From contig NZ_BANU01000006.1 of NCBI RefSeq assembly GCF_000333035.1, forward strand, positions 62,001 through 126,000: a DNA stretch of 64,000 bases. The letters are read 5' to 3'. Below the pieces are notes generated by a model. The model ran no database searches. It saw only the letters and a program-made list of their open reading frames with translations, and was not told the origin of the DNA. This document shows, piece after piece, positions 17,046-25,962 of the stretch. This DNA is from Gordonia sihwensis NBRC 108236. GTDB lineage: Bacteria; Actinomycetota; Actinomycetes; Mycobacteriales; Mycobacteriaceae. Position numbers and translations under genes: made by a program. Each line of letters begins with the position of its first letter. The stretch's first letter is position 1.

Positions 17046-18187
17046 GTCCCCGTCTGCCGAGCCCGCGACTGGACGAGGTGATCGCGGAGCTGGAGCGCGT
17101 GTACCCGCCCCGGCTCGCCGAGAGCTGGGACGCCGTCGGCTTGGTCTGCGGCGACCCGGCCGAACCCGCGGACAGCGTGCTGGTCTGCGTCGACGTCACC
17201 GACGCCGTGGTCGACGCCGCGCTCGAAGCCGGTGCGACGCTCATCGTGGCCCACCACCCACTGCTGATGCGGGGCGTCACGTCGGTGGCCGCCGACACTC
17301 CCAAGGGCCGCATCGTGCATCGCCTCATCCGGGGCGGATGCGCGCTGTACGCCGCGCACACCAACGCGGACAAGGCACGCCGGGGCGTGTCGGATGCGCT
17401 CGCGGAGACGCTCGGTCTCCTCGACACCGTGCCGCTGGCTCCCGAGCCCGCGCCGGCATTGGACAAATGGGTGGTGATGGTCCCCGAGGGCAGCGCGGAT
17501 CAGGTGAGTGAGGCGATGTTCAACGCCGGGGCGGGCGCTCTGGGCGAGTACCGCAATTGCCAATGGAGTGTGGTCGGTACCGGACAATTCCTGCCGGTGG
17601 ACGGTGCCTCGCCCGCTGTGGGGGCCGTCGGAGCCCTGACCCGGGTGGATGAGGAACGGCTCGAGATGGTCGCGCCGCGGCATCTGCGCCGGTTGGTCCT
17701 CGGTGCGCTGCGCGAGGCGCACCCGTACGAGGAACCGGCCTTCGACGTGTTCGAGCAGGCCGTCACGGACGGTGACGTGGGTCTGGGCCGGGTGGGACGA
17801 CTGCCCGAGCCGATGACCTTCGGCCAGTTCGTCGCCCACGCCGGACGCGTCCTGCCCGCCGCGGCGTGGCCGGTCCGCGGGGCGGGTGATCCGGCTGCGA
17901 CGGTGGAGACCGTCGCGGTGTGCGGTGGTGCCGGTGACTCGCTCATCGGTGCGGCGAGCGCGGCCGGCGCCGACGTCTACCTGACCGGCGATCTGCGCCA
18001 CCACGTGGTCGACGAATCGCTACGCGACCGATCGCCGGCCCTGGTCGACGCCGGCCATTGGGCCACCGAGTTCCCGTGGTGCGAGAGCGTCGCCGATATC
18101 CTGACCGAGATCGGTTGCCGGACGACCGTATTCCAAGACCCGACCGATCCCTTCACGGTGATCGCCGGCCCCAAGGAGCAGCAGTGA
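17042..18187 (+). CDS. NIF3-like dinuclear metal centre protein
   Basis: A 381-aa member of the NIF3/YbgI family (Rv2230c type), which forms a hexameric toroid with a two-metal centre; its reaction is unsettled, with GTP cyclohydrolase-I-like activity and regulatory roles both proposed. Metal-binding stretches are TLIVAHHPLLMRG, LYAAHTNADKA and, near the C-terminus, LTGDLRHHVVDES and DAGHWATE. The middle (about residues 135-235) is the inserted PII-like domain seen in the long form (WVVMVPEGSADQVSEAMFNAGAG). It overlaps cobC by 4 bases and the zinc-ribbon gene by 4 bases. Confidence 0.88.
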   Translation: MSPRLPSPRLDEVIAELERVYPPRLAESWDAVGLVCGDPAEPADSVLVCVDVTDAVVDAALEAGATLIVAHHPLLMRGVTSVAADTPKGRIVHRLIRGGCALYAAHTNADKARRGVSDALAETLGLLDTVPLAPEPAPALDKWVVMVPEGSADQVSEAMFNAGAGALGEYRNCQWSVVGTGQFLPVDGASPAVGAVGALTRVDEERLEMVAPRHLRRLVLGALREAHPYEEPAFDVFEQAVTDGDVGLGRVGRLPEPMTFGQFVAHAGRVLPAAAWPVRGAGDPAATVETVAVCGGAGDSLIGAASAAGADVYLTGDLRHHVVDESLRDRSPALVDAGHWATEFPWCESVADILTEIGCRTTVFQDPTDPFTVIAGPKEQQ

Positions 18188-18942
18188 AGGTCCCGAACGC
18201 TCAGCAGCGCCGACTGCTCGACCTGGCCGAGATCGATGCCGATCTCGCGAAGGCTCGCCACGAACGCCGCAGCCTCCCGGAGGTCGCGGAGCTGGCCCGA
18301 CTCACCGAGGAGATGGAGAAGATCCGTGAGGACCGCGCCCGTGCTCAGGTGGCGGTCGACGATCTGCAGAGCGAATACGAGCGCATCGACGCGGAACTGT
18401 CGGGCACGACGGAGCACCTGCGGCGCGACCAGGCGCAGATCGAGTCGGGTGCGCTCAACCACAAGGCACTTGCCGAACTCCAGCACGAGGTGACCGGTCT
18501 GCAGCGCAGGTCGGAGAACCTGGAGACCGAACTCCTCGAGATCATGGAGCAGCAGGAGGCGACGACGGCGGAAGCCGAGCGCACCGAGGCCGCGCTGTTG
18601 CACGCCACCGAACGCGAACTCGACCTGATCGCACGGCGCGACGCCGCGGGCGTCGCGGTCGACGAACGCATCGACGACCTCGCCGTCAAACGGACGGCCG
18701 TGGTGGAGGGCGTCGACGAGTCGCTGCTGGCGGTCTATGAGAGGCTGCGGTCGCAGGGCAAGGTCGGCGCCGGACTGCTGCGCCAGCGTCGATGCGGCGC
18801 GTGCCGGATGGAACTCGATCCGCGGACGCTGTCGAGAATCGCCGCCGCCGACGAGGACGAGGTGGTGCGCTGCGAGGAGTGCGGGGCGATCATGGTGCGG
18901 ACCGAGCAGTCGGGTCTGCCGCGACCCGGATCGGCTCAGTGA
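18184..18942 (+). CDS. zinc-ribbon, coiled-coil protein (CT398-like family)
   Basis: A 252-aa protein of the Rv2229c family. Residues about 10-175 form an antiparallel coiled-coil hairpin with dense heptads (LAEIDADLAKARHERRSLPEVAELARL...). A C-terminal C4 zinc ribbon follows, with CGACRMELD and CEECGAIMVR as the two Cys pairs. Homologues are linked to secretion or RNA processing, but the role is not established. The GTG start overlaps the NIF3 stop (GTGA), and its own stop overlaps the next gene in the same way, which marks a tightly coupled four-gene operon. Confidence 0.85.
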   Translation: MKVPNAQQRRLLDLAEIDADLAKARHERRSLPEVAELARLTEEMEKIREDRARAQVAVDDLQSEYERIDAELSGTTEHLRRDQAQIESGALNHKALAELQHEVTGLQRRSENLETELLEIMEQQEATTAEAERTEAALLHATERELDLIARRDAAGVAVDERIDDLAVKRTAVVEGVDESLLAVYERLRSQGKVGAGLLRQRRCGACRMELDPRTLSRIAAADEDEVVRCEECGAIMVRTEQSGLPRPGSAQ

Positions 18943-19616
18943 CCGCCGACCGCCGGACCGGACCGCGGAAGTCGCCGAACTGGCAGGGACAGATGGAGGA
19001 GCCGACCCGGATCGTCCTGCTCCGGCACGGCCAGACGGCGCTCTCGGTGGACCGTCGGTACTCCGGCCGCGGCAATCCCGAACTGACCGCCCTCGGCCGC
19101 GCACAGGCCTCCGCGGCAGGCGAGCGGATCGGCGGGGGAGGCCTCGGTCGAATCGACGCGGTGCTGTCCTCTCCGCTGGTGCGGGCGATGGATACCGCGA
19201 CCGCCGCCGCGGAACGGCTGGGCGCCGAGGTGGAAGTGTGCGACGGGCTGATCGAGACGGATTTCGGTGCGTGGGAGGGACTCACCTTCGGCGAAGCCGC
19301 CCGCCGCGACCCCGAGGTGCACGGCCGGTGGCTCGCCGACGCCGACGTCGCCCCGCCCGGCGGAGAGAGCTTCGCCCAGGTGCAGGAGCGGATCGCCGCG
19401 ACCCGCGAGGACATCGTCGCCCGATTCCCCGGCCGGACCGTGCTCGCCGTCTCACACGTGACGCCGATCAAATCGATGCTGCGACAGGCGCTGACGGTGG
19501 GACCGGAACTGCTCTTCCGGCTGCATCTGGACCTCGCGTCGATCTCCGTGGTCGAGTTCTTCCCCGATGGCGGATCGGTGGTCCGGCTCGTGAACGACAC
19601 CGCACACCTGCAGTAG
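18939..19616 (+). CDS. histidine phosphatase (PhoE/CobC-phosphatase type) lacking the usual RNase HI domain
   Basis: A 225-aa phosphoglycerate-mutase-fold phosphatase. The phosphohistidine is His30 in IVLLRHGQTALSVDRRYSGRGNPELT; the second Arg and His are in SSPLVRAMDTA and VLAVSHVTPIKSMLR. In M. tuberculosis (Rv2228c) the same domain is fused behind an RNase HI domain. Here only about 20 residues (VTADRRTGPRKSPNWQGQME) precede the phosphatase, so the RNase HI part is absent. Alpha-ribazole phosphatase activity is plausible given cobC and cobD nearby, as is a general acid phosphatase. The GTG overlaps the preceding stop by GTGA; an internal ATG at 18993 is an alternative. Confidence 0.85.
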   Translation: MTADRRTGPRKSPNWQGQMEEPTRIVLLRHGQTALSVDRRYSGRGNPELTALGRAQASAAGERIGGGGLGRIDAVLSSPLVRAMDTATAAAERLGAEVEVCDGLIETDFGAWEGLTFGEAARRDPEVHGRWLADADVAPPGGESFAQVQERIAATREDIVARFPGRTVLAVSHVTPIKSMLRQALTVGPELLFRLHLDLASISVVEFFPDGGSVVRLVNDTAHLQ

Positions 19617-19650
19617 CCCGCGGCATTCGGTGTCCGACCGCCCGCCGGGC

Positions 19651-19656
19651 TATCCT
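19651..19656 (+). promoter_or_regulatory. -10 element of rnpB
   Basis: TATCCT lies 7 bases before the predicted first base of RNase P RNA at 19664. This spacing is the same as that of the leaderless genes in the window. Confidence 0.6.
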
Positions 19657-19663
19657 GAATCTC

Positions 19664-20085
<422 letters not shown>

Positions 20086-20106
20086 CTCTCTCCTTCGCCC
20101 GCCTGC

Positions 20107-20128
20107 GCGGTGCGGGCACCGCACTTTT
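20107..20128 (+). terminator. rho-independent terminator of rnpB
   Basis: Arms GCGGTG and CACCGC with a CGGG tetraloop, followed by ACTTTT. It begins 22 bases after the end of helix P1. Confidence 0.8.
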
Positions 20129-20299
20129 CTCACGGTTCGGTCGAGCGCACATCACGATTCCGGCTCGCGTATCACTCATACGCGGTGATCCGGCCATCGA
20201 ACACCGCGCAAGCGGACGGCGCGACATAGCATCTCGCCCACGCACCGCCGCGGAGGACGGCGGGCGGCAACACGCACCGAACGAGGCAGGGGACTGTTC

Positions 20300-20890
20300 A
20301 TGAATGTCGATTCCAGGAAAGTGGCCGCCGTCGTCGTGGCCGTCGGGGCCATCGGGCTGCTGGGTACCGCGTGCTCGTCCGACGACGACTCGGCGTCGAA
20401 CACGTCGGCGGCGATGTCGAGCCCGATGTCGAACGCGAGCGGTGCGACCGCGTCGTCCGATGCGATGGAGCCGAACGGGATGGATTCGGGGGCGTCCAAA
20501 CCCACGACGATCACCACCGACACCGAGCTGACCACCGTCGGCGGTCAGCAGATCACCATCGGCGACGAGGCGATCGCGAAGTCGTACGGCGAACGCGGCG
20601 GACCCGACGGCTACCTGGGCAAGCCGCTCGGTCCCGTCGTGAAGCTCAAGTCCGGCGGTTCGTTCATCACCTTCGAACACGGCTCGCTGTACCAGAATCC
20701 GGCCACCGGCGCGGTCTACGCCGTGCACGGCGAGATCGGCGACGAGTGGGGCCGGCTGAACCACGAGAACGGCCGCTTGGGCTACCCGACCAGCGATGAG
20801 ACGAAGATCGAGGGCGGTCTCGAACAGACTTACGACAACGGCACGATCAAGTTCGTCGGCGGCAAGGTGACCGTGACACCGGCCGGCTGA
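20300..20890 (+). CDS. LGFP-repeat lipoprotein
   Basis: A 196-aa lipoprotein with signal VAAVVVAVGAIGLLGTAC; the lipobox is LGTAC (Cys about residue 25), followed by an Asp/Ser/Met-rich linker. The C-terminal half contains LGFP-type repeat units: GPDGYLGKPLGP, then a fuller unit with AVYAVHGEIGDEWGRLNHENGRLGYPTSDE. LGFP repeats occur in envelope proteins of mycolic-acid bacteria, including the C-terminus of corynebacterial PS1/Csp1, and are thought to bind the cell wall. The ATG has AGGGG 7 bases upstream. It stands alone after rnpB. Confidence 0.85.
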   Translation: MNVDSRKVAAVVVAVGAIGLLGTACSSDDDSASNTSAAMSSPMSNASGATASSDAMEPNGMDSGASKPTTITTDTELTTVGGQQITIGDEAIAKSYGERGGPDGYLGKPLGPVVKLKSGGSFITFEHGSLYQNPATGAVYAVHGEIGDEWGRLNHENGRLGYPTSDETKIEGGLEQTYDNGTIKFVGGKVTVTPAG

Positions 20891-20940
20891 CCCGAGGCGG
20901 GCCCGGCGTCCGCCCGCCACGGCTCCTATGCTGTTCAGAT

Positions 20941-22365
20941 ATGCAGCGGAGAATGCGGGCGCCGGCAATCGATTTCGCTCAGTTGCGCCGTGACATGGGG
21001 ATCGCAGGCGAGTTCTCCGCGGAGGCTCAGCAGCAGGCGGCCGCGGCCGTGGACCGCTTCGCGGACGCGCGCGTCGATCGCACCGACCTCGAGCTGGTGA
21101 CGATCGACCCACCGGGATCGATGGACCTCGATCAGGCGCTGCGGGTGATCCGGGCCGACGACGGAGGCTTCCTGGTCCACTATGCGATCGCCGACGTCGC
21201 GGCACTGGTGGAGCCCGGCAGCGCCCTCGATCTGGAGACCCGGCGGCGGGGACAGACCGTCTACTTCCCCGACGGGAGCGTTCCGCTGCATCCGCGGGCG
21301 CTCTCGGAGGGGGCCGGCTCGCTCTTGCCGGATCAACGACGACCGGCCGTTCTGTGGACGGCCGATGTGGCGGTCGACGGCCAGTGCCGGGGCGTCGAGG
21401 TCTCGCGGGCACTCGTCCGGTCCCGGGCTCGCCTCGATTACGCCGGGGTGATGGCCGACCTGTCCGCAGACCGGCTCCATCCGGCGATCGCGGCGCTGCC
21501 GGACTTCGGCCGCACGCGCCTGGCATGGTCGCTCGCCCGCGGTGCGGTGCAACTCGACCTCCCCGACCAGGAGATCGTGCCCCACACCGAACCCGGACGA
21601 GCATGGACGCTGCGGATGGCGCCGCGCACGCCGGCCGACCAATGGAATGCGCAGGTGTCGCTGTTGATCGGGATGTGTGCGGGCCGGATCCAGAATGACG
21701 CGGGGATCGGTCTGCTCAGAACCCTGCCGCCGGCCTCGACGGAGGCGGTGGAGGATCTGCGCCGGGCTGCCGCACACCTCGGGATCGAGTGGCGCGACGG
21801 ACTCTCTCCGGGAGAGTTCCTCGCGACGCTCGAACCCGATGCGCCGACCACCCTCGCGCTGATGACGGTCGGGGCGCGACTGATGCGCGGCGCCGGCTAC
21901 CTGTCCCTCGCCGGTGAGTCCTCGGCACTGCCCGCGGAGCGCCGCGAGCACGCCGGGGTCGGCGGACTCTACGCACACGTGACCGCACCCCTGCGTCGTC
22001 TGGGCGACCGATACGCCACCGAGGTCGCGCTGGCCGTCACGGCGGGGGCGGAGGTGCCGACGTGGGTGCGCGAAGTGCTGCCGGAACTGCCGAAGACCAT
22101 GAGCGGCTCGGACTCGGTGGCCGCGACCGCCGAGCGCAAGAGTATCGACCTCACCGAGGCAGTCGTGCTGTCCGACCAGGTCGGCCGTCGGTTCGACGCC
22201 GTCGTGATGCGCGGAGCCGACGGCCGGCGGCCGCCGGAGATCTTCATCGAATCCCCGGCGATCGTCGCCCGCTGCGAGAACGCACCCGCGGCGGGGACTC
22301 CCTGCACGGTGGAGGTGGTCACGGCCGATCCGGCGGTGCCGGAGGTGTCCTTCCGCGCGGTGTGA
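20941..22365 (+). CDS. RNB-domain (RNase II/R-like) ribonuclease
   Basis: A 474-aa exoribonuclease-type protein. The RNB catalytic acidic motif is TIDPPGSMDLDQAL (about residues 54-67), which coordinates Mg2+ for 3'-5' RNA hydrolysis. YAIADVAALVEPGSALDLETRRRGQTVYFPDG and HPRALSEGAGSLLPDQ follow as in RNase II/R. The protein lacks recognisable cold-shock domains at the N-terminus and has only a short C-terminal beta domain, so it is the compact actinobacterial form. A TATGCT box 8 bases before the ATG suggests a very short leader. It converges on the CYTH-CHAD gene with 10 bases between stops. Confidence 0.88.
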   Translation: MQRRMRAPAIDFAQLRRDMGIAGEFSAEAQQQAAAAVDRFADARVDRTDLELVTIDPPGSMDLDQALRVIRADDGGFLVHYAIADVAALVEPGSALDLETRRRGQTVYFPDGSVPLHPRALSEGAGSLLPDQRRPAVLWTADVAVDGQCRGVEVSRALVRSRARLDYAGVMADLSADRLHPAIAALPDFGRTRLAWSLARGAVQLDLPDQEIVPHTEPGRAWTLRMAPRTPADQWNAQVSLLIGMCAGRIQNDAGIGLLRTLPPASTEAVEDLRRAAAHLGIEWRDGLSPGEFLATLEPDAPTTLALMTVGARLMRGAGYLSLAGESSALPAERREHAGVGGLYAHVTAPLRRLGDRYATEVALAVTAGAEVPTWVREVLPELPKTMSGSDSVAATAERKSIDLTEAVVLSDQVGRRFDAVVMRGADGRRPPEIFIESPAIVARCENAPAAGTPCTVEVVTADPAVPEVSFRAV

Positions 22366-22375
22366 GTCCGCGCGA

Positions 22376-23857
22376 TCACCTCGTGCGGCGGTACTTCTTC
22401 ACCGCGCGACGTCCCCGGGCTTCCTCGTGCGCGTCGAGCCGGCCCAGGACGAACAGGGCTTCGCGGCTCAGATCCGGATTCGCCGCGACCCCGGCCAGGT
22501 GCCGCCGATTGACCACCGTGTCGTGAAAGACGCCGAGGTGGTTCTGCACGCGCTTGGCCTCCTTGCCGGCCCGGTGGAAGGCGCGCTTGCCGAGCGGATC
22601 GGCCGACTCGGCGGTGTACCGGACCGCCTTGGCGCGCTTGCGGATCGTGTGCAACTGCTCCACCCACTCCGCGGACCAGGGGCTGTACTTCTTGAGCCGC
22701 TTCTCGGCCGAGACCATCCGTGAGTAGGCGCGGCCGATGGCGTCGGCGGCCACGTCGCGGGCGTCCCGGGCGGCCGCGGGGCCCGGGATGGGCGCCTCGA
22801 TCAACGCGTCGAGATCGTCGAGCAGTCGGAGATAGCGGAGCGTCGTGAGTGCGAAACGCATCGACTTGAGTGCGCGCTCGTGGTGGAGCCGCTCGTCGTC
22901 GATCAGTGCCCGGACCAGATCGTCGGGCGCCTGCTCGCGGTGCAGCAACTGGGCGTTGGCGGCGAGACGGACCTCGCGATCGCGTGCGTCGCCGAGAACT
23001 TCGCCGAGCAGGCGCAATTCCTCGGCCACCGGTGCCGCGGCCTCGGGTGCGATGACGCCCGGGTACGACGCGAGAATCGACCGGATCTTTCGTGCCGCCA
23101 CTCGCATCTGATGGACCGCGTCTTCGCCGTTCTCCCGCGCGATCGGGTCCCAGGCGACGAGGGCGTCGCGGTGTGCCGCGAGGTCGTACTGCACCAGGCC
23201 GAGCGCAGTCGCTTTCTTCGGGAGTGCCCGGACGAGGTCGTCGTGCGGCCGGCTGCCGATGGCCCGCGCCAGTTTGGAGACGCTCGACGCCTCACGCGCG
23301 CCCGCTGAGCGGAGGACGCCCTTGGCCCGCTTGAGCAGTTTCGCATCGCCGCCGGTGAGCTCGAACTCCCACTCGGCCCAGCGGTGTACGGAGCCGCCGG
23401 GCAGCAGGGACTCGGCCGAGACCAGATCCTCGCAGAACTCGGCGAGCGAGCGGCCGTCGGCGTCGAGGACGCGTGTGACGGTCCGGTCGGTGGTGATCGT
23501 CGCGACCGGCACCAGCGGCGCCGACCGGACGATGGTCAGCACCTGCTCGCGCAGGTGCGCTGGCACCTGGGCGTCGCCGGCCTCGTCGAAGCCGACCGCG
23601 GTCTCCTTGCGTCCGCCGGGCACGGACGACGGTCGCTTCAGATGCCAGCCCGCATCGGTGCCGCCGGTCCGGCGACGCAGGGTGATCCGGTTCCTGGCGA
23701 GCGCGGTGTCGGCGGTGTCGAAGTAGGTCGCCTCGAGCAGGTAGGTGGTGGGCTCGCCGACGGTGCCGCCGTCGACGAGACCGGTGAGGTCGGGGGCGGG
23801 GAGTCCGGCGTCGACGTCGAACTTCAGCTCGATCTCGATCGAATCGGAGGGGCTCAT
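22376..23857 (-). CDS. CYTH and CHAD domain protein
   Basis: A 493-aa cytosolic protein. The N-terminal CYTH tunnel domain begins with the ExExK signature (IEIELKF, Glu8-Glu10-Lys12) and continues to about residue 205 with TYFDTADTALARNRITLRRR; such domains bind or hydrolyse tri- and polyphosphate. The CHAD domain (about residues 215-485) is all-helical and His/Arg/Lys-rich (HQMRVAARKIRSIL, LHTIRKRAKAVRYTAES) and binds polyphosphate. The ATG at 23857 has AGGAG 8 bases upstream and follows the pip stop by one base, so it is co-transcribed with pip. The counterpart is Rv2226. Confidence 0.9.
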   Translation of the reverse strand: MSPSDSIEIELKFDVDAGLPAPDLTGLVDGGTVGEPTTYLLEATYFDTADTALARNRITLRRRTGGTDAGWHLKRPSSVPGGRKETAVGFDEAGDAQVPAHLREQVLTIVRSAPLVPVATITTDRTVTRVLDADGRSLAEFCEDLVSAESLLPGGSVHRWAEWEFELTGGDAKLLKRAKGVLRSAGAREASSVSKLARAIGSRPHDDLVRALPKKATALGLVQYDLAAHRDALVAWDPIARENGEDAVHQMRVAARKIRSILASYPGVIAPEAAAPVAEELRLLGEVLGDARDREVRLAANAQLLHREQAPDDLVRALIDDERLHHERALKSMRFALTTLRYLRLLDDLDALIEAPIPGPAAARDARDVAADAIGRAYSRMVSAEKRLKKYSPWSAEWVEQLHTIRKRAKAVRYTAESADPLGKRAFHRAGKEAKRVQNHLGVFHDTVVNRRHLAGVAANPDLSREALFVLGRLDAHEEARGRRAVKKYRRTR

Positions 23858-23858
23858 G

Positions 23859-24818
23859 TCATACGCTCCTGCTGCGGGAGAAACTGTCGGTTGCCTCGAC
23901 GAGATGGTGGACGATGCCCGGCTCGAACGATGCGTGACCGGCGTCGTCGACGATCTCCAACTGCGCGGCGGGCCAGGCGCGGTGCAGATCCCAGGCGCTG
24001 CGCATCGGGCAGACCACATCGTAACGGCCCTGGACGATGACCGCCGGGATGTGCGCGATGCGGTCGATGTTCGCCAGCAGTTGTCCATCCGCGAGGAATC
24101 CGCGGTTCATGAAGTAGTGGTTCTCGATGGTGGCGAAGGCCAGGTCGAATCGATCAGTCTGATCCGAGTTATCTTGTGGCAGAAGATAACTCGTCTTGTT
24201 CTCCCACGTGCTCCATGCAGTCGCGGCCCGCTGTGCCCGTTCGCGGTCGGCGCCGGTGAGAATCCGGTGGTACGCCTCCACCAGATCGCCGCCGCGCTGA
24301 TCCTCCGGGATCGGATCGAGGTAGGTCTCCCAGAGATCGGGGAAGATGTTCGCCGCGCCGCCGTTGTAGTACCAGTCGATCTCGCTGCGGCGCAGCAGGA
24401 AGATCCCGCGCAGCACCAGTTCGGTGACGCGCTCGGGATGGGCCTGGGCGTAGGCCAGGCCGAGGGTCGATCCCCACGAGCCTCCGAAGACCTGCCAGGC
24501 GTCGATACCCAGATGGACGCGCAGCGCCTCCATGTCGGCGATCAGATGGTCGGTGGTGTTGACCGAGAGGTCGCCGCCGTCGGCGATGTGCGGCCGCGAC
24601 TGTCCGCAGCCGCGCTGATCGAACAGGACGATCCGGTAGCGGGCCGGATCGAAGAACCGGCGCTGTCTGGGCGCCGTTCCTCCGCCCGGCCCGCCGTGGA
24701 CGAAGACGACGGGCTTGCCTTCGGGGTCACCCGAAGTCTCCCAATAGATCTCTTGTCCGTCACCGACGTTCAGATGTCCGGATTCGTAGGCCTCGATCGG
24801 TGGGTACAGGGTGCGCAT
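23859..24818 (-). CDS. pip: prolyl iminopeptidase
   Basis: A 319-aa alpha/beta hydrolase of peptidase family S33 that releases N-terminal proline. The oxyanion segment VFVHGGPGGG, the family motif LFDQRGCGQS and the nucleophile elbow GGSWGS (Ser114) are all present; the Asp (VQGRYDVVCP) and His (DDAGHASFEPG) complete the triad. Length and sequence match the monomeric bacterial enzyme well. A TAGGCT box followed by 6 bases precedes the ATG, so it is probably leaderless. The CYTH-CHAD gene follows one base after the stop. Confidence 0.94.
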   Translation of the reverse strand: MRTLYPPIEAYESGHLNVGDGQEIYWETSGDPEGKPVVFVHGGPGGGTAPRQRRFFDPARYRIVLFDQRGCGQSRPHIADGGDLSVNTTDHLIADMEALRVHLGIDAWQVFGGSWGSTLGLAYAQAHPERVTELVLRGIFLLRRSEIDWYYNGGAANIFPDLWETYLDPIPEDQRGGDLVEAYHRILTGADRERAQRAATAWSTWENKTSYLLPQDNSDQTDRFDLAFATIENHYFMNRGFLADGQLLANIDRIAHIPAVIVQGRYDVVCPMRSAWDLHRAWPAAQLEIVDDAGHASFEPGIVHHLVEATDSFSRSRSV

Positions 24819-24903
24819 ACCCTCAGCCTAAGTCACGCGCCGACGGCGCTCATGCCCGTGCGAGACCGGTGATCGGCGCTGGCTGATGTGACCGCGGCTC
24901 GGA

Positions 24904-25752
24904 TCAGTACGAGTGCTCCGGGCCGGGGAAGGCGGCGGTGGCGACCTCGGCGGCGTAGGTGCGGGCGGCCTCGCGGAGCTGGTCGCCGACCGCGGCGTAG
25001 CGCTTCACGAACTTGGCGGTCTTGCCGTGCGTGTATCCGGCCATGTCCTGCCAGACCAGCACCTGGGCGTCGGTCTCATTGCCCGCGCCGATACCGACGG
25101 TCGGGATGGTCAGCTTGCGGGTGATCTGCCCGGCGACGTCGGCCGGGACCATCTCCATGACGACCGAGAACGCGCCCGCCTCCTGCACCGCGATGGCGTC
25201 GGCGACCAACTGATCGGCGGCGTCGCCGCGCCCCTGAACGCGGAATCCGCCGAGTCCGTTGACGCTCTGCGGGGTGAACCCGACATGGCCCATGACCGGG
25301 ATGCCCGCAGCCGTGAGCGCCGCGATCTGCGGTGCGACGCGCTCGCCTCCCTCGAGCTTGACCGCGTGCGCGCCGCCCTCCTTGAAGAAGCGCACGGCGG
25401 TCTCGAGCGCCTGCTGGGGACCGGCCTCGTAGGTGCCGAACGGCAGGTCTGCGACGACGAGGGCGTGCGGTGCTCCGCGGACGACCGCGCGGACCAGCGG
25501 AATCAACTCGTCGATCGAGATCGGGATGGTGGTGTCGTAGCCGTAGACGACGTTGGCGGCCGAGTCGCCGACGAGCAGGACCGGGATCTCGGCCTCGTCG
25601 AAGATGCGGGCGGTGGAGTAGTCGTACACGGTCAGCATGGGCCACTTGTGCCCCTCGGCCTTCCACTGCGCGAGATGGTGGACGCGGGTCGCGCGGCGAG
25701 GTGCCTGCGTGCCGGTGTCCGGAGTGGAGCCGTAGACGGGTGCATCCGACAT
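24904..25752 (-). CDS. panB: 3-methyl-2-oxobutanoate hydroxymethyltransferase (pantothenate synthesis)
   Basis: PanB adds a hydroxymethyl group from methylene-tetrahydrofolate to ketoisovalerate, the first committed step to pantothenate and CoA. The 282-aa sequence shows [16 protein letters not shown], the metal-binding [23 protein letters not shown], and [14 protein letters not shown] with the catalytic Glu. Two in-frame starts each have GAGG at proper distance: ATG 25752 (MSDAPVYG, matching the mycobacterial N-terminus MSEQTIYG) and ATG 25764. I use the first. It diverges from glnA2 across 210 bases. Confidence 0.95.
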   Translation of the reverse strand: MSDAPVYGSTPDTGTQAPRRATRVHHLAQWKAEGHKWPMLTVYDYSTARIFDEAEIPVLLVGDSAANVVYGYDTTIPISIDELIPLVRAVVRGAPHALVVADLPFGTYEAGPQQALETAVRFFKEGGAHAVKLEGGERVAPQIAALTAAGIPVMGHVGFTPQSVNGLGGFRVQGRGDAADQLVADAIAVQEAGAFSVVMEMVPADVAGQITRKLTIPTVGIGAGNETDAQVLVWQDMAGYTHGKTAKFVKRYAAVGDQLREAARTYAAEVATAAFPGPEHSY

Positions 25753-25924
25753 GATCTGCCTCATTTCTGCCTCGAGTCCCGCTCGTGCGGGTACCCGGGT
25801 TGGTGTGGACGCCCTCGATTGTTCCACCGGGCCGAGGAGGGGAGAACCCGCGGTTCGGTGGGATTGGTCACACGGCGGGCCCGTCGTGACAAGCCCTGGC
25901 GCGCGGGCGCGGGTCCGCGCGTGT

Positions 25925-25940
25925 GTAACACGCGCGTAAC
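25925..25940 (+). promoter_or_regulatory. GlnR-type box upstream of glnA2
   Basis: GTAAC-N6-GTAAC, close to the actinobacterial GlnR pattern GTnAC-N6-GAAAC. Its centre is about 30 bases before the predicted glnA2 transcription start (ATG at 25963, -10 TAAGGT at 25951-25956). That is close for an activator site, so repression or an additional promoter is possible. Confidence 0.6.
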
Positions 25941-25962
25941 CGCGGCCCTCTAAGGTTCGGGT

